From: Mycolicibacterium canariasense
GTDB taxonomy: Bacteria; Actinomycetota; Actinomycetes; Mycobacteriales; Mycobacteriaceae
Assembly: GCF_002101555.1 (NCBI RefSeq)
Contig: NZ_LQOL01000051.1
Location: forward strand, 1-59,409
Length of the DNA: 59,409 nucleotides
Direction of reading: 5' to 3'
A program made the translations under genes and the position numbers. Position 1 is the stretch's first letter. Each line of letters starts with the position of its first letter. This document shows, in pieces, positions 1 to 8,864 of the stretch. The notes beneath the pieces were generated by a model. The model saw only the letters and a program-made list of their open reading frames with translations. It made no database searches and was not told the origin of the DNA.

Positions 1-1
1 T

Positions 2-77
2 CCGGTCCGGTGATCGAACCAGCAAAAATGCGGAGAATTAAAACCGAGTCCTGGTTACCGATCTCTGACGCGGAAGG
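2..77. repeat. Left copy of 76-bp terminal inverted repeat
   Basis: Bases 2-77 are the exact reverse complement of 59334-59409, with no mismatch over 76 bp; similarity stops abruptly at base 78. Reading inwards it begins CCGGTCCGGTGATCG and ends ATCTCTGACGCGGAAGG. One frame is open across it (VIEPAKMRRIKTESWLP and onward), so the repeat may be the end of a coding sequence, but I cannot name the protein. The likely reading is the outer end of an insertion sequence present in two opposite copies. The 76-77 bp length is also what a k=77 assembler leaves as overlap at a contig broken on a repeat. Confidence 0.9.
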
Positions 78-346
78 GATGTCCGTGGCGCTGACGAAAA
101 TTGGTTGAGGCCTGGTCTGTGGCGGTGGGCTCGAGGGTTGGGAAACGTGACCTAGCGGATTTGGGAACGTGCACACTGTCGGCTGGGGAATCAGCTCGCG
201 GATAGTGCAACTTTTGGGCGCGTCAGGACGACGCAGAGTCCAGTTCGTGCAATTCGGGCCCGGACGGGTCCCACAACGCAGCCGGTACTGAGCGTTCGTC
301 GGGTGTCCCTCAGGTAACGGATTGGAACGGATGCCGTGCACTGTCG
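78..346. other. Non-coding stretch between terminal repeat and first gene
   Basis: No convincing gene. A short imperfect direct repeat is visible (GTTGGGAAACGTG near 136-148 and TTTGGGAACGTG near 160-171). The stretch lies beyond the 3' end of the leftward flavin-binding gene and could hold its terminator, but no strong hairpin is evident. Confidence 0.5.
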
Positions 347-1255
347 TCAGTGCTCGGCACGCAACGCCGCGATGCCGGTCACGACGACGCGCTGGGGTGT
401 GAAGGTGACTCGTCGTCCGGTTTGACTTTCGTCGCGCGGCCTTTCGTCCTCCCACACTAACGTGGCTGTGCCGGTTAGTTGCAGCGTTGTCCCCGTGGGG
501 AAGTCGATGAAGAGCAAGGCTGTGGTCGGGTCGACCGTCACATTGCCCAGGCTGTTGAACAGGTTGTTGCCCGGGTAGTCCGGCCACCAGAGGCGATCGT
601 GCTCGATGTGGACGAAGCCGGTCGGCCCGCCTCGATGGGAGGCGTCGTTGCCTGACGTCGGATGGCTGGTGCCCAGGAAGAATGTGTCGGCGTGTTCGAT
701 CAGCCGACCGTCCTCCGGTCGCAGAAGTTCGCCGGTGAAAACCGGTGTGCGGTCTGGGCCGGAAGCGTTGGCGGGGAGGCGCAGGTGGCGGTTCCGGATG
801 AATTTCGGGCAGTTGCCGTATGCCTGGTCGACATCGATTGTCAGACCGCCGGAATCAGCCTGGGCGAGAACGCCGTTGATGCGCACTCGGCGGCGGGTGG
901 CGAAGTCGATCACGATAAGCCCCGCGGGCTGGCGGGCCGGTAGGTCGTGGAGCGGGTCGGCGTCGAGAAAGGGGTCCTCGATGTGCAGTGTGGTCGGTGT
1001 CGCCGCCCGGAGGAAGCCGGGTTGTCCCAGCAGCGGTGAGGTCCACAGTCGGCCTGCGGCGTCGCGTGCGGTCAGGACCGCCAGCTGCGCCGCCGCCACG
1101 AAGTCAGCTGTGGCGGTGCGGAGCTGGCCGCGGGCCGCCATCGGGGCCAGCCGCTCGGCACGCGTGCGCACTCCGGCGCGTGTCTGGACGGCCAGCTCGC
1201 CGCTGTGGAATCCCACAGCGGCGGGCCGGTTTTCGTTCGTCATCTGCAGGGTCAC
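347..1255 (-). CDS. Pyridoxamine 5'-phosphate oxidase-family flavin-binding protein
   Basis: A 302-residue protein with the split-barrel fold of the PPOX/flavin-nucleotide-binding family. The signature is the C-terminal NNLFNSLGNV segment near residue 245, which in this family lines the FMN phosphate site. An earlier conserved block, NCPKFIRNRH, lies near residue 150. These cytosolic proteins bind FMN or F420 and reduce small substrates; the substrate here is unknown. The GTG start overlaps the TGA stop of the upstream DinB-like gene by 4 bp (GTGA), so the two are translationally coupled; an in-frame ATG four codons later is an alternative start. Family assignment is solid, biochemical role is inference. 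Confidence 0.85.
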   Translation of the reverse strand: MTLQMTNENRPAAVGFHSGELAVQTRAGVRTRAERLAPMAARGQLRTATADFVAAAQLAVLTARDAAGRLWTSPLLGQPGFLRAATPTTLHIEDPFLDADPLHDLPARQPAGLIVIDFATRRRVRINGVLAQADSGGLTIDVDQAYGNCPKFIRNRHLRLPANASGPDRTPVFTGELLRPEDGRLIEHADTFFLGTSHPTSGNDASHRGGPTGFVHIEHDRLWWPDYPGNNLFNSLGNVTVDPTTALLFIDFPTGTTLQLTGTATLVWEDERPRDESQTGRRVTFTPQRVVVTGIAALRAEH

Positions 1256-1821
1256 AGGGGGTTACGACCGGCGAAGGCGACGACTCGCTGGGTGGGGGTC
1301 GCGTCCGCGCCGGCCGCGACCTCCGGACCGAAGAGATCTTGAGGTCGCAGCGCCGGGACGAGCTGCGATCCGACCGCTTCGGCCAGGGTGGCCTCGGCCT
1401 CGTCGAAGTGGATCGGCTTGCCGATGGCCACCGCCAGGTCCCAGCTGTGGATCAGCGTCGAGTAGGTGATGATGCCGATGGCCTGGCGGGCCGGCATCTC
1501 CCCGATGACGGTCAGGATGGGACGCTCCCAGTCGGTGATGGTGGTCCACGCTTGCTGTGAGCGGTCGACGGACTTCTCGACGACCGTGAGCGGCGCTGAA
1601 CCGAGGATGTCGGCCCCGCTGAAAAGTTCCTGCTCGGTCGGGCCGCCCTGTCCGTCGAGGGCCGCCGCAAAGGCGTCGATCGTGGCGACAGTGTGGCTGA
1701 GCAGCGACCGCACGCTCCACCCTGAGCACGGACTGGGGGCGTCCAGATTCGACACGCTCAGAGTGGAGACCAGGTCGACCAGGCGCTTATCGGCCTGTTG
1801 CAGCAGGTCCAACGAGTTCAT
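1252..1821 (-). CDS. TIGR03086-type DinB-like metal-binding protein
   Basis: A 189-residue protein of the mycothiol-dependent maleylpyruvate isomerase / DinB superfamily, TIGR03086 branch. It has the N-terminal CSGWSVRSLLSHTV motif, where the His is a typical metal ligand, and a later LIHSWDLAVAIGKP block holding a second conserved His. Such proteins form four-helix bundles binding divalent metal, and several are mycothiol-dependent transferases. I chose the ATG at 1821 because AAAGGA lies 6 bp upstream; a TTG further upstream extends the frame without a ribosome site. First gene of a two-gene operon with the PPOX protein, divergent from the CGNR regulator at 1922. Confidence 0.8.
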   Translation of the reverse strand: MNSLDLLQQADKRLVDLVSTLSVSNLDAPSPCSGWSVRSLLSHTVATIDAFAAALDGQGGPTEQELFSGADILGSAPLTVVEKSVDRSQQAWTTITDWERPILTVIGEMPARQAIGIITYSTLIHSWDLAVAIGKPIHFDEAEATLAEAVGSQLVPALRPQDLFGPEVAAGADATPTQRVVAFAGRNPL

Positions 1822-1839
1822 CCGAGTTCCTTTCGTCAA

Positions 1840-1893
1840 CTAACGTTTGACAGCAATGTTTACCGTTAGATTTTGTACTCGCGCTGCCTAACG
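1840..1893. promoter_or_regulatory. Three evenly spaced CTAACG elements, candidate CGNR operator
   Basis: The 100-bp divergent promoter region carries CTAACG at 1840-1845, its inverse CGTTAG at 1864-1869 and CTAACG again at 1888-1893, with centres exactly 24 bp apart. Two copies extend to CTAACGTT. The arrangement between a regulator and its divergent target suggests autoregulatory binding sites, but the binding protein is not shown. Confidence 0.45.
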
Positions 1894-1921
1894 TTGTCAA
1901 CATCTTGATAGCATTAGTTAA

Positions 1922-2518
1922 ATGAATACCGGGTCACGGCTCCAAAGGGCGCAGGCGGCGGGATTCGTCGTGGCGGGAGAGCCCTTGGCTGTGGACTTGG
2001 CCGACACGATCATCACCAGTCGGGATCCAGTCGTCGATCTGCTTGCCGACGAGGCGGCGTGTCGGTTCTGGTGGGGCCTGCAGCAGGATCGACTACCCGA
2101 CGGGACGCCGGCTCCGTCACTTGCGCTCACCATTGAGCTGCGTCAAGCAGTTCGCGAGATACTCGACGCACACATCGCCGGGATCAGTCCCAGCGCAGCG
2201 GTCGTCAATCGCGTCAACGACATCGCATCAAGCGTGGCCTGCACCCGGCAGCTGGTGCAGACCCCAGCCGGGTGGGCCGCCCTGACCACTCGCCATCCAC
2301 CGGCCGACCGGTTGTACGAACTCGCGCTAGCTGCCGTCGCCGAGAGCCTTATCGATCTGCTGGTCGGGCCTGCGCACAATCGCCTGCGCAGATGTGAGAA
2401 CCCGACCTGCAGCATGCTCTTCGTCGCCTCCGACCCCCGCCGCAAGTTCTGCACCCAGAACATCTGCGCCAACAGGACACGAGTGGCCCGGCACTACCAC
2501 CGCCACCACCGCAACTGA
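1922..2518 (+). CDS. CGNR zinc-finger transcriptional regulator (ABATE domain)
   Basis: A 198-residue protein with an N-terminal ABATE-type domain (DPVVDLLADEAACRFWW near residue 35) and a C-terminal CGNR-type zinc finger. Cysteines 158, 163, 177 and 182 provide the ligand pattern, and CANRTRVARHY replaces the canonical CGNR-K-R signature with Ala for Gly. The family is common in actinobacteria and regarded as DNA-binding, generally beside the genes it controls. Here it is divergent from the DinB-like/PPOX operon, which is its probable target. The ATG at 1922 lies close to the likely promoter, so the transcript may have a short or absent leader. Confidence 0.85.
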   Translation: MNTGSRLQRAQAAGFVVAGEPLAVDLADTIITSRDPVVDLLADEAACRFWWGLQQDRLPDGTPAPSLALTIELRQAVREILDAHIAGISPSAAVVNRVNDIASSVACTRQLVQTPAGWAALTTRHPPADRLYELALAAVAESLIDLLVGPAHNRLRRCENPTCSMLFVASDPRRKFCTQNICANRTRVARHYHRHHRN

Positions 2519-2707
2519 CCCGGGCCCCGGCCAACCGCGCCGATGCCAACTTCGCCGGCCGCGCATGCCGAGACGCCACCGCGAACACACTGCTTGTGCT
2601 CAACACGAAGTCTCGATGACTCATCGGGCGGCCGATAGCAACCATATCGTGAGAACCCGCGATGTCCGCCCGCGCCGGTCTTTCGTCCGTCGCGGGTTGT
2701 GGGCCGA

Positions 2708-3454
2708 TCATCGCGGCTTGGACACCTGCGCCACCCATCGTGCGCCCACGCGGTGGGTATGGGTCAAGGTCAGGCCCGCTCGCTCGGTCAGCTCCGAGGC
2801 GCTGTCGAGGCCGACCGAGGCCCAGTCAAACCAGCGACCCATCCCGCTGTCGGATTCCAGGCGAACCCGTCGCTGCTTGACACCCGATGTCGCCGGGTCG
2901 AACTCGACAAGGCATTGCCCGCCGGGAGCGAGCAACCGCGCGGCGCGGGCCAACACCCGCACGGGATCGCCAGCGAGGCCGATGTTGCCATCGACAAGTA
3001 GCACGGTGCCCCAACCACCCTCGCCGGGCAACGCACTGAACACGTCGCCGCGCAGGGCAGGCGCGCCACGCTGGTTGGCGATCCGCACGGCGGTCGCGGA
3101 TTGATCGATTCCCAGTGCGGGTAGCCCGCGTCGAATCAGTTGTGCGACCAGACGTCCAGGTCCGCAGCCGAGGTCGATCGTCGGACCCGTGCACAAAGAC
3201 ACCACCGTTTCGTCGAAGGAGTGGTCCGCGCCGTGATGGCCGAGCCAGAGATCCACCGGCAGCTCTACGCGTTCACCGTCGTCGTGGCGAAGCCAGCAGC
3301 GCTCCCCCAGAAGCGCGCGCTCGTACTGCGGTCCCAGCATCCACCCTCCAGGTACGAGTAGAGGGCGTGGCACGCCCGTGGTGTTGAGTCGCCGATCGGT
3401 CGTCGGCTCGGGATGCGTCTGCACCCAATCGCGGTGCCTGACGCGCACGGTCAT
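2708..3454 (-). CDS. Class I SAM-dependent methyltransferase
   Basis: A 248-residue cytosolic methyltransferase. Motif I is TIDLGCGPG at residues 92-100, binding S-adenosylmethionine. The acidic end of beta-strand 2 (LGIDQS) follows, and motif post-I/II reads LLVDGNIGLAG. LLAPGGQCLVEFD is the strand-5 block. I start at the ATG at 3454; the frame stays open upstream into the Emb gene but without family similarity. It lies 98 bp downstream of the arabinosyltransferase on the same strand, which suggests, without proof, a role in modifying an envelope glycan or lipid. The acceptor cannot be read from sequence. Confidence 0.85.
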   Translation of the reverse strand: MTVRVRHRDWVQTHPEPTTDRRLNTTGVPRPLLVPGGWMLGPQYERALLGERCWLRHDDGERVELPVDLWLGHHGADHSFDETVVSLCTGPTIDLGCGPGRLVAQLIRRGLPALGIDQSATAVRIANQRGAPALRGDVFSALPGEGGWGTVLLVDGNIGLAGDPVRVLARAARLLAPGGQCLVEFDPATSGVKQRRVRLESDSGMGRWFDWASVGLDSASELTERAGLTLTHTHRVGARWVAQVSKPR

Positions 3455-3552
3455 TGTTATGTCCGGGTGGCGTTGGTTGCCTGGCGAGCGCCGGGCATGT
3501 GAGGATTCCGTCAGCAACGGTCGGTATCGCGCGCGGGCGGCAGTCTGCGCGC

Positions 3553-6500
3553 TCAGCGTTCGGGTCGTTGATGCGCGACACCTCCGCTGCCGGGGACGAT
3601 CACCTCGGTGACGGTGCGTTGGTAGGCGTCGCGGCTGGCTGTGTCCCCTGAAACCTTCACCGTTCCCCAGTCGACCTCTGGGTGCCCGACCAGACGGCTG
3701 GGGATCTCGTAGAGGTTCCCGAACTGGGCGAGCTCGGTGAAGGTGCCCCCGACGTCGGGGTCTCTGTCCTCGGTGAGCCAGGGTCGTGGTGACTCGATCA
3801 CCACGACGGGTGTCTGGGCGACGCCGCCAGAGATCGTGGCGATGTCGCGCACGCACGGAAACACGAACGACTGCGGCCAGCTGAGCAGAACCGGTCCGTG
3901 GCCGGCAAGAAACCGGTTCAAGGGCACGATCGAACGCAGCCGCGGTCCGGTGAACGCCAGCCAACCGAAGGCGTCGGTGCGGGCGTCGACCGCCCGGATC
4001 CGTACCCGGTCAGCGCCGCGGGGCACCTCGGCGGCATCGACACCGATCGTGCGCCACAGTGGATGGTCGGGATCCTCGCCGGCGGCCGGCCGGTCGTTCG
4101 GGGCGCGGTCGCTGAGCACACTGACCTCCGCCCCCTGGCTGCGGCCGAATTCGAAGGCGAGCGCGTTGCCGCCGTTGGTGCGCCCCGAGACCGACACCGC
4201 GATGCCGGCGTCGGGCGAGAGCACCGGCAACACGAACCAGGGGCTGGTCATGGCTGCCGTGGCTGCGACACCGGCCGCGCGGCTACCCCACAGGAAAGTC
4301 GACGTGCCTCGCCCCGGGGGGTCGGGCGGCGGGGCGCCGGGCACGAAGCCGCCGTGGGCGGTGAATCCGGCGATCGCGCCGCCGGGGTCGGGCGCGGTGT
4401 CCAGGATCGCGCCGTCGGGCAACACTTCGATGTCATCGGCCAACCCGCACGACCGGCTGCCGCCGATCCAGTGCGTGTTCATCAGGGCCAGTGAACCGGC
4501 CGGACGGCGGATGGGCGCCGCGACAAACGAGCCAACCAGCAGGGCGAGCGCCATACCGACAGCGGTCACGGCGATCATGGCGGGACCCGCGACCACCACC
4601 CGCAGGGCACCCGGCCGTCGAGCGGCGATCCCCGCTGCAGCCGACAGCGCCGCGACCAGCCCAAGCCACAACACCGGATGAGCCAGCGGCAGGCCGAGCG
4701 GTCGGGGCGCCGTGTCGGCCCACGGGACGTCATAGACCGCAGGCAGCCACCAAGCGTTCGGCCCGGCGAAGGCCAGCGCCGCCGCTCCGGCGGCCAGCGC
4801 CGATCCCACAACCCCGGCAAGAACGCCGTAACGATCGGCCGCAGCGACTCGCTGGACGAGCATCACGACGCCCACAGTGAGCAGCGCGGCGAGTAGTCCC
4901 GCCGCTGACCCCAGGTGGTAGGACCACTTCGACGGTGACAGCGCCAGCAACGCAAGCGCCGTCGCCACCACCCCCGCCAGCCGAGCACCGGGCCGGCCGA
5001 TCCGATCGCCGCGGCGCAGCCCCGCCCACAAGGTGATCGGCACCATCGCGACGGACAACAAGACGGGCAGCCGCTTGGCGAAGCTGCCCTGCTGGTCGGA
5101 CCCCAACAGGTACCGATAGCGCAGTGGCTCCTCGTGCCACCGCAGCGACGGCCCGAAAAAGTTGTGCCAGTCGGTGGCCACCACCACGCCATCCCAGGTT
5201 TGATCGGCGAAGACGACGGTAAGAGCCACAGCCGCGACGCAGCACAGCATCGCGACAACCGCCGACAGGTGCATGCGAGCGGATGCCGCGCGCACTGCCG
5301 CGATCAGCCGCGGGGCGAACACCATCATCGGGGCCACGACCAGAAGGCCGTTGGCACTGATCGGCACCGTGACTGCGACGACCAGCAGCAGCCAGCCCAC
5401 ACCGGCCGGACTGCGAGCGCGTATTGCCAGCGCAAGAACCGCCGTAACACCCAGCGCCACATACGGTTCCGGACGGGTACCGAGGTTGAACGGCAGCCAG
5501 GTCGCCAGCAGGAACAACGCCGCCAAACTGCGGACCCGCATGCTCGCCGCGACCCCGGGCAAAGCCGCGCGTAGTACCCCCCGCGTCAACACAAACCAGG
5601 TCGCGATCGCCAATGCGGTGCTGGGGCCCCGCAGCCAAAACGGCGCCACGCTGACCCCAGTCAGCGGTGCCAGCAGCTGCTGGCTCAACGCGAACGGCGC
5701 CTCGGCGGCGTTCCACCATCGATAGTAATTACCCGGGTTGCCCGTCTCGGCCTGGTTGCGCGCGATCATGGCGGCCCAGCCGTCGTCGACGGCCAGCGGA
5801 CCGATCACCGCCCACCCGGCCAGCACCGCCACCACCGCGACGTCGACCCACCACAGTCGATCCCGCTGCCGCAGCCACCGTCGACGCGGCGCGGTGGGTC
5901 GCGGCAACAACCACAGCGCCGCGGCAGCCGCGATCAGCTGCACCCCGATCAGGGCGTTCTTCAGTGGACCGGGAGACGTGGTGAAGGAATCACCGACCTC
6001 GAGGCGCACCTGCATCCCGGTCGCATCGGCCGCGTCGAGGTCCGTACGGAACCCGAACACCTCAGGAACCGGGTGGCCGGGCAGCTCGATCGTGCGCCCG
6101 GAGTCGGCGTCGCGCACCGACATCCCGGCCGGTCCGGCTGCGACGTGCACGTCACATGCGACGTCGTGGCGCGCGACCGGCAAATGCACGCTGCGCCCGT
6201 CGGCGGCAACACTGATCCCGGTGCGATCACCGCCGACGGTCAGGCCTGCAGGCCCGGTACCGGTGCTCAGCGCAATGACACGTACGGCAGATGCGGTCGC
6301 GGCGCGCAGGGCCGCGCAGGGGATCGTCGCCTGCAGGTGCAGCGGTCGGTAGGGCACCACGATCGCGCTGCTGGAGACGACCGGCTGGCCGGGCACCGGC
6401 CAGGTCAGCGTCGTCGTTTGGGCCCGCACCGGACAGAATGGCAGCGCGAGGCCGGCAACGATGCCCACGAGGCCGACAAGCAGAGCCAGCCAGCCGGGAG

Positions 6501-6654
6501 TCGCCTCGCGTGCACGCTGTGACTCCAAGTCTGCAGTCCCTTCGGGATCGGGCCGACAGGGTTTACACACAAGGGTGTCGGTCCGTCGTGGTGGCTCGCT
6601 CGCACACCGCTTCGACGTCACGGTGCGGTCACCATTGAGCATCACGCCCGCCAT
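3553..6654 (-). CDS. Emb-family arabinosyltransferase
   Basis: A protein of about 1033 residues, the size of mycobacterial EmbA/B/C. These GT-C membrane enzymes transfer arabinose from decaprenylphosphoryl-arabinose to arabinogalactan or lipoarabinomannan. After a first membrane segment (LVGLVGIVAGLALPF) comes the periplasmic jelly-roll domain, then a polytopic core. The GT-C acidic motif is in LAVDDGWAAMIARN, followed by GNYYRWWNAAEAPFALSQQ, both hallmarks of the family. PSKWSYHLGSAAG and the long C-terminal carbohydrate-binding region are also present. The ATG at 6654 has GTGGGGG upstream; 6642 is an alternative. It is a lone copy without embA/B/C neighbours, so it is probably an accessory paralogue. 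Confidence 0.9.
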   Translation of the reverse strand: MAGVMLNGDRTVTSKRCASEPPRRTDTLVCKPCRPDPEGTADLESQRAREATPGWLALLVGLVGIVAGLALPFCPVRAQTTTLTWPVPGQPVVSSSAIVVPYRPLHLQATIPCAALRAATASAVRVIALSTGTGPAGLTVGGDRTGISVAADGRSVHLPVARHDVACDVHVAAGPAGMSVRDADSGRTIELPGHPVPEVFGFRTDLDAADATGMQVRLEVGDSFTTSPGPLKNALIGVQLIAAAAALWLLPRPTAPRRRWLRQRDRLWWVDVAVVAVLAGWAVIGPLAVDDGWAAMIARNQAETGNPGNYYRWWNAAEAPFALSQQLLAPLTGVSVAPFWLRGPSTALAIATWFVLTRGVLRAALPGVAASMRVRSLAALFLLATWLPFNLGTRPEPYVALGVTAVLALAIRARSPAGVGWLLLVVAVTVPISANGLLVVAPMMVFAPRLIAAVRAASARMHLSAVVAMLCCVAAVALTVVFADQTWDGVVVATDWHNFFGPSLRWHEEPLRYRYLLGSDQQGSFAKRLPVLLSVAMVPITLWAGLRRGDRIGRPGARLAGVVATALALLALSPSKWSYHLGSAAGLLAALLTVGVVMLVQRVAAADRYGVLAGVVGSALAAGAAALAFAGPNAWWLPAVYDVPWADTAPRPLGLPLAHPVLWLGLVAALSAAAGIAARRPGALRVVVAGPAMIAVTAVGMALALLVGSFVAAPIRRPAGSLALMNTHWIGGSRSCGLADDIEVLPDGAILDTAPDPGGAIAGFTAHGGFVPGAPPPDPPGRGTSTFLWGSRAAGVAATAAMTSPWFVLPVLSPDAGIAVSVSGRTNGGNALAFEFGRSQGAEVSVLSDRAPNDRPAAGEDPDHPLWRTIGVDAAEVPRGADRVRIRAVDARTDAFGWLAFTGPRLRSIVPLNRFLAGHGPVLLSWPQSFVFPCVRDIATISGGVAQTPVVVIESPRPWLTEDRDPDVGGTFTELAQFGNLYEIPSRLVGHPEVDWGTVKVSGDTASRDAYQRTVTEVIVPGSGGVAHQRPER

Positions 6655-6857
6655 CGGTCCCCCACCACAACGCCTGCACCCCGGCGCGGCAGCTGATGCA
6701 AACCCCTGATGACCTTCTGGCCATCGGCGAGGCAGGACCGCGGCAGTGAATGTTCTGCCGGCCAACAGCAAGACTCGATGAGCGAGCCGCGCGTCGGCCA
6801 CAGCGGCGCGATACGTTCACCCGGTGATCGGCTCTGGACCTGCCGAAAATCGGTCGG

Positions 6858-7931
6858 CTAGCCGGCAGGCAGCCGGTCGGGCGACACGATCTGCAAGTTG
6901 TCCTGGCCGACGGGGTGGCTGCCGGTGATCAGCACGGTGCCTGAAGATGGATCCACTGCAACAGAATTGGGCTGTTGGACGGTGGGGACGTCAGCGATGA
7001 TGCGCGGCGTCGCGGCGTCGGTCGTGTCGATCACGCGCATCAGGTTCGATGCGGTCAGGGTGACATAAAGGCGGGCACGGCGCGCATCGTAGGCCAGCCC
7101 GTACGGGTTGCCGGGACCCTCGATCCTGGAGACCTGCGAGATCTGCGGCTCGATTCGCTCGATCAGTACCGCACCACCGTCGGTGTCGGCGAGTGCAACC
7201 AGATCGGTGGACAACCCCACCACGTGGGTCAGTTTCACACCGGCCGGGCCGTGCGCGGCCAGCCGCTGCGCGGCGCCGTCGTAGACCCATAATCCGTTTC
7301 CCCGCACATCGGCGACGGCCGCGTACTTGCCCACGCCCGCAACGCCTCCCGGCTGCACCGGGCCGCCAGGAGCCGAACCGATGACCTGGCCGTCGCGGAC
7401 GAAAACGACACCGCCGCCGAGTTCGTTGGTGACCACGATGGTTCCATCCGCGGTCTGAGCGGCGTCGTGCGGCTGGTGGCCGACTCCGGTCGTCCTGGCA
7501 ACAACCGCGCCCTGCGAAAGCGACACCTGCAGCAGCTCGTTGGACCCCTCCATCGGCACCAGGACCGGCCCGTCCGGTCCGGCCAGACTTAGGTGCCGCG
7601 CCGCTGCGGTGGTCGAGATCCGTCGACGCACCACACCTGTCGCAGCGGTGAACAACACCACGCCATCGGGATTGCGCACCGCCACGGCCCCGACTCCGGA
7701 CCGCCCGACCACGATTCCTTCCGGCGCAGCTCCGATCGACACCACCCGGCCCGCGGGCGGAGTGCGCAACTGACCCGCGGTCGCGGGCTCAGCCGGCCGC
7801 GCCGCGCCCGATGTCGGAGGCGGACTCGACGTGGACACCGGCGAGCCGGCATCGCGGCCACACCCGACCGTCACACCGACGGCCAGGCCGACGGTCAATG
7901 CGATAGATGCTATGTCCAGCGAAACCCGCAT
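6858..7931 (-). CDS. Exported beta-propeller (YVTN-type) protein, probable lipoprotein
   Basis: A 357-residue exported protein. The N-terminus has a hydrophobic stretch ending in VGVTVGCGRDAG, a plausible lipobox with Cys at about residue 24. It is followed by a Ser/Pro/Ala-rich linker and repeated blades such as HQPHDAAQTADGTIVVTNE, NPYGLAYDARRARLYVTL and QPNSVAVDPSSGTVLITG, typical of YVTN/NHL-like propellers. The start at 7931 lies 17 bp after the ccdA-like stop, so it is the third gene of the dsbA-ccdA operon. A propeller lipoprotein downstream of a thiol-redox pair suggests an envelope scaffold or a substrate of that pathway; function is inferred only. Confidence 0.8.
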   Translation of the reverse strand: MRVSLDIASIALTVGLAVGVTVGCGRDAGSPVSTSSPPPTSGAARPAEPATAGQLRTPPAGRVVSIGAAPEGIVVGRSGVGAVAVRNPDGVVLFTAATGVVRRRISTTAAARHLSLAGPDGPVLVPMEGSNELLQVSLSQGAVVARTTGVGHQPHDAAQTADGTIVVTNELGGGVVFVRDGQVIGSAPGGPVQPGGVAGVGKYAAVADVRGNGLWVYDGAAQRLAAHGPAGVKLTHVVGLSTDLVALADTDGGAVLIERIEPQISQVSRIEGPGNPYGLAYDARRARLYVTLTASNLMRVIDTTDAATPRIIADVPTVQQPNSVAVDPSSGTVLITGSHPVGQDNLQIVSPDRLPAG

Positions 7932-7948
7932 TCGTCGAGCCCGCGGCC

Positions 7949-8863
7949 TCAGTCGGGGTCTGCCACCGCGGTGTGCCGGACCGAGTGCTCGACACCACCG
8001 ACGATCGCGGGCCTGCCGTCCGGCGGCTGTGTCGAGTCGGCGGCCCCCGCCCGCGGGTGTCGCCGCCGGCACCGCAGCGTGAGCACCGCGACGGCCAGCA
8101 CGACCAGCACCACGACGGTGTCGGGAACGTGAGCGGCCAGAGCCGCGGCGGCCGTCTCGCCCCGCAGTGCGATCCTGGGATCGACGGCGGGGATGCCGGT
8201 GCTGCCACCGAAGAAGACGAATACCGCCCCGGTCGCGACAAACAGCAGCCCACCGATGGCAGACGTGGTGTGCAGGTGCAGCCGACCGACCTGAAATGCC
8301 CTCCCACGCAACCATTTCCGATGCCCGAGGTCGAACCGCTGCCACGCCGCAGTCAATAGGAACAGCGGCGCGGTCATACCGGCGGCGTAGACGGCCAGCA
8401 GCACGCCACCGCGCACTGGGGCCGCGCCGGCGGCCGCCACCGTGAGTACCGCACCCAGGATTGGGCCGGAACAGAAGCCGGCCAGGCCGTATGCCGCTCC
8501 CAGGCCGGCGGTCGATATCCAGGTGCTGCGCTGGGCCATTCGCGCCTGAAGGCGAACCACCGGCGCCAGAGTCCACCCGCCGCCGAGGATCTGAACCAGG
8601 CCGAAAACGATGACCACCGTCCCGGCAGCAACGATCAACACCCTCCGATGCTCGGTGAGGATGGCCGCCAGTCCGCCTGTGCCCGCACCCAACGGGACCA
8701 GGACCGCGGCCAGGCCGAGATAGAAGACACCGGTGCGCGCCACCATCATCGTCGGACTAGAAAAGGCGTACGCGAAGAACGACGGCAACAGCAGCGCGTT
8801 GCACGGGTTGAGCAGCGCCAGCACCCCACCCAGAAACGCAGCCAGGTAGCCGATGTCGAGCAC
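7949..8863 (-). CDS. CcdA/DsbD-like membrane thiol-electron carrier
   Basis: A 304-residue membrane protein with about six transmembrane helices, like CcdA and the DsbD core, which carry reducing equivalents from cytosolic thioredoxin across the membrane. Both redox cysteines are visible: Cys21 in LLNPCNALLLPSFF of helix 1 and Cys131 in LAGFCSGPILG of helix 4. The C-terminal 50 residues are hydrophilic and probably cytosolic. The GTG start follows the upstream DsbA stop with one base between (TGAcGTG), so expression is coupled. It most likely supplies electrons to the co-encoded DsbA-fold protein or to cytochrome c maturation. Confidence 0.85.
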   Translation of the reverse strand: MLDIGYLAAFLGGVLALLNPCNALLLPSFFAYAFSSPTMMVARTGVFYLGLAAVLVPLGAGTGGLAAILTEHRRVLIVAAGTVVIVFGLVQILGGGWTLAPVVRLQARMAQRSTWISTAGLGAAYGLAGFCSGPILGAVLTVAAAGAAPVRGGVLLAVYAAGMTAPLFLLTAAWQRFDLGHRKWLRGRAFQVGRLHLHTTSAIGGLLFVATGAVFVFFGGSTGIPAVDPRIALRGETAAAALAAHVPDTVVVLVVLAVAVLTLRCRRRHPRAGAADSTQPPDGRPAIVGGVEHSVRHTAVADPD

Positions 8864-8864
8864 G

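Noticed and set aside
3455..3964. N-terminal extension of the methyltransferase
   Set aside because: The frame stays open because of high GC on the strand opposite to or overlapping the Emb gene end; residues are low-complexity Arg/Pro and lack family similarity.
7932..8576. Upstream extension of the beta-propeller gene
   Set aside because: It overlaps the well-supported ccdA-like gene in another frame; the signal peptide and lipobox begin at 7931.
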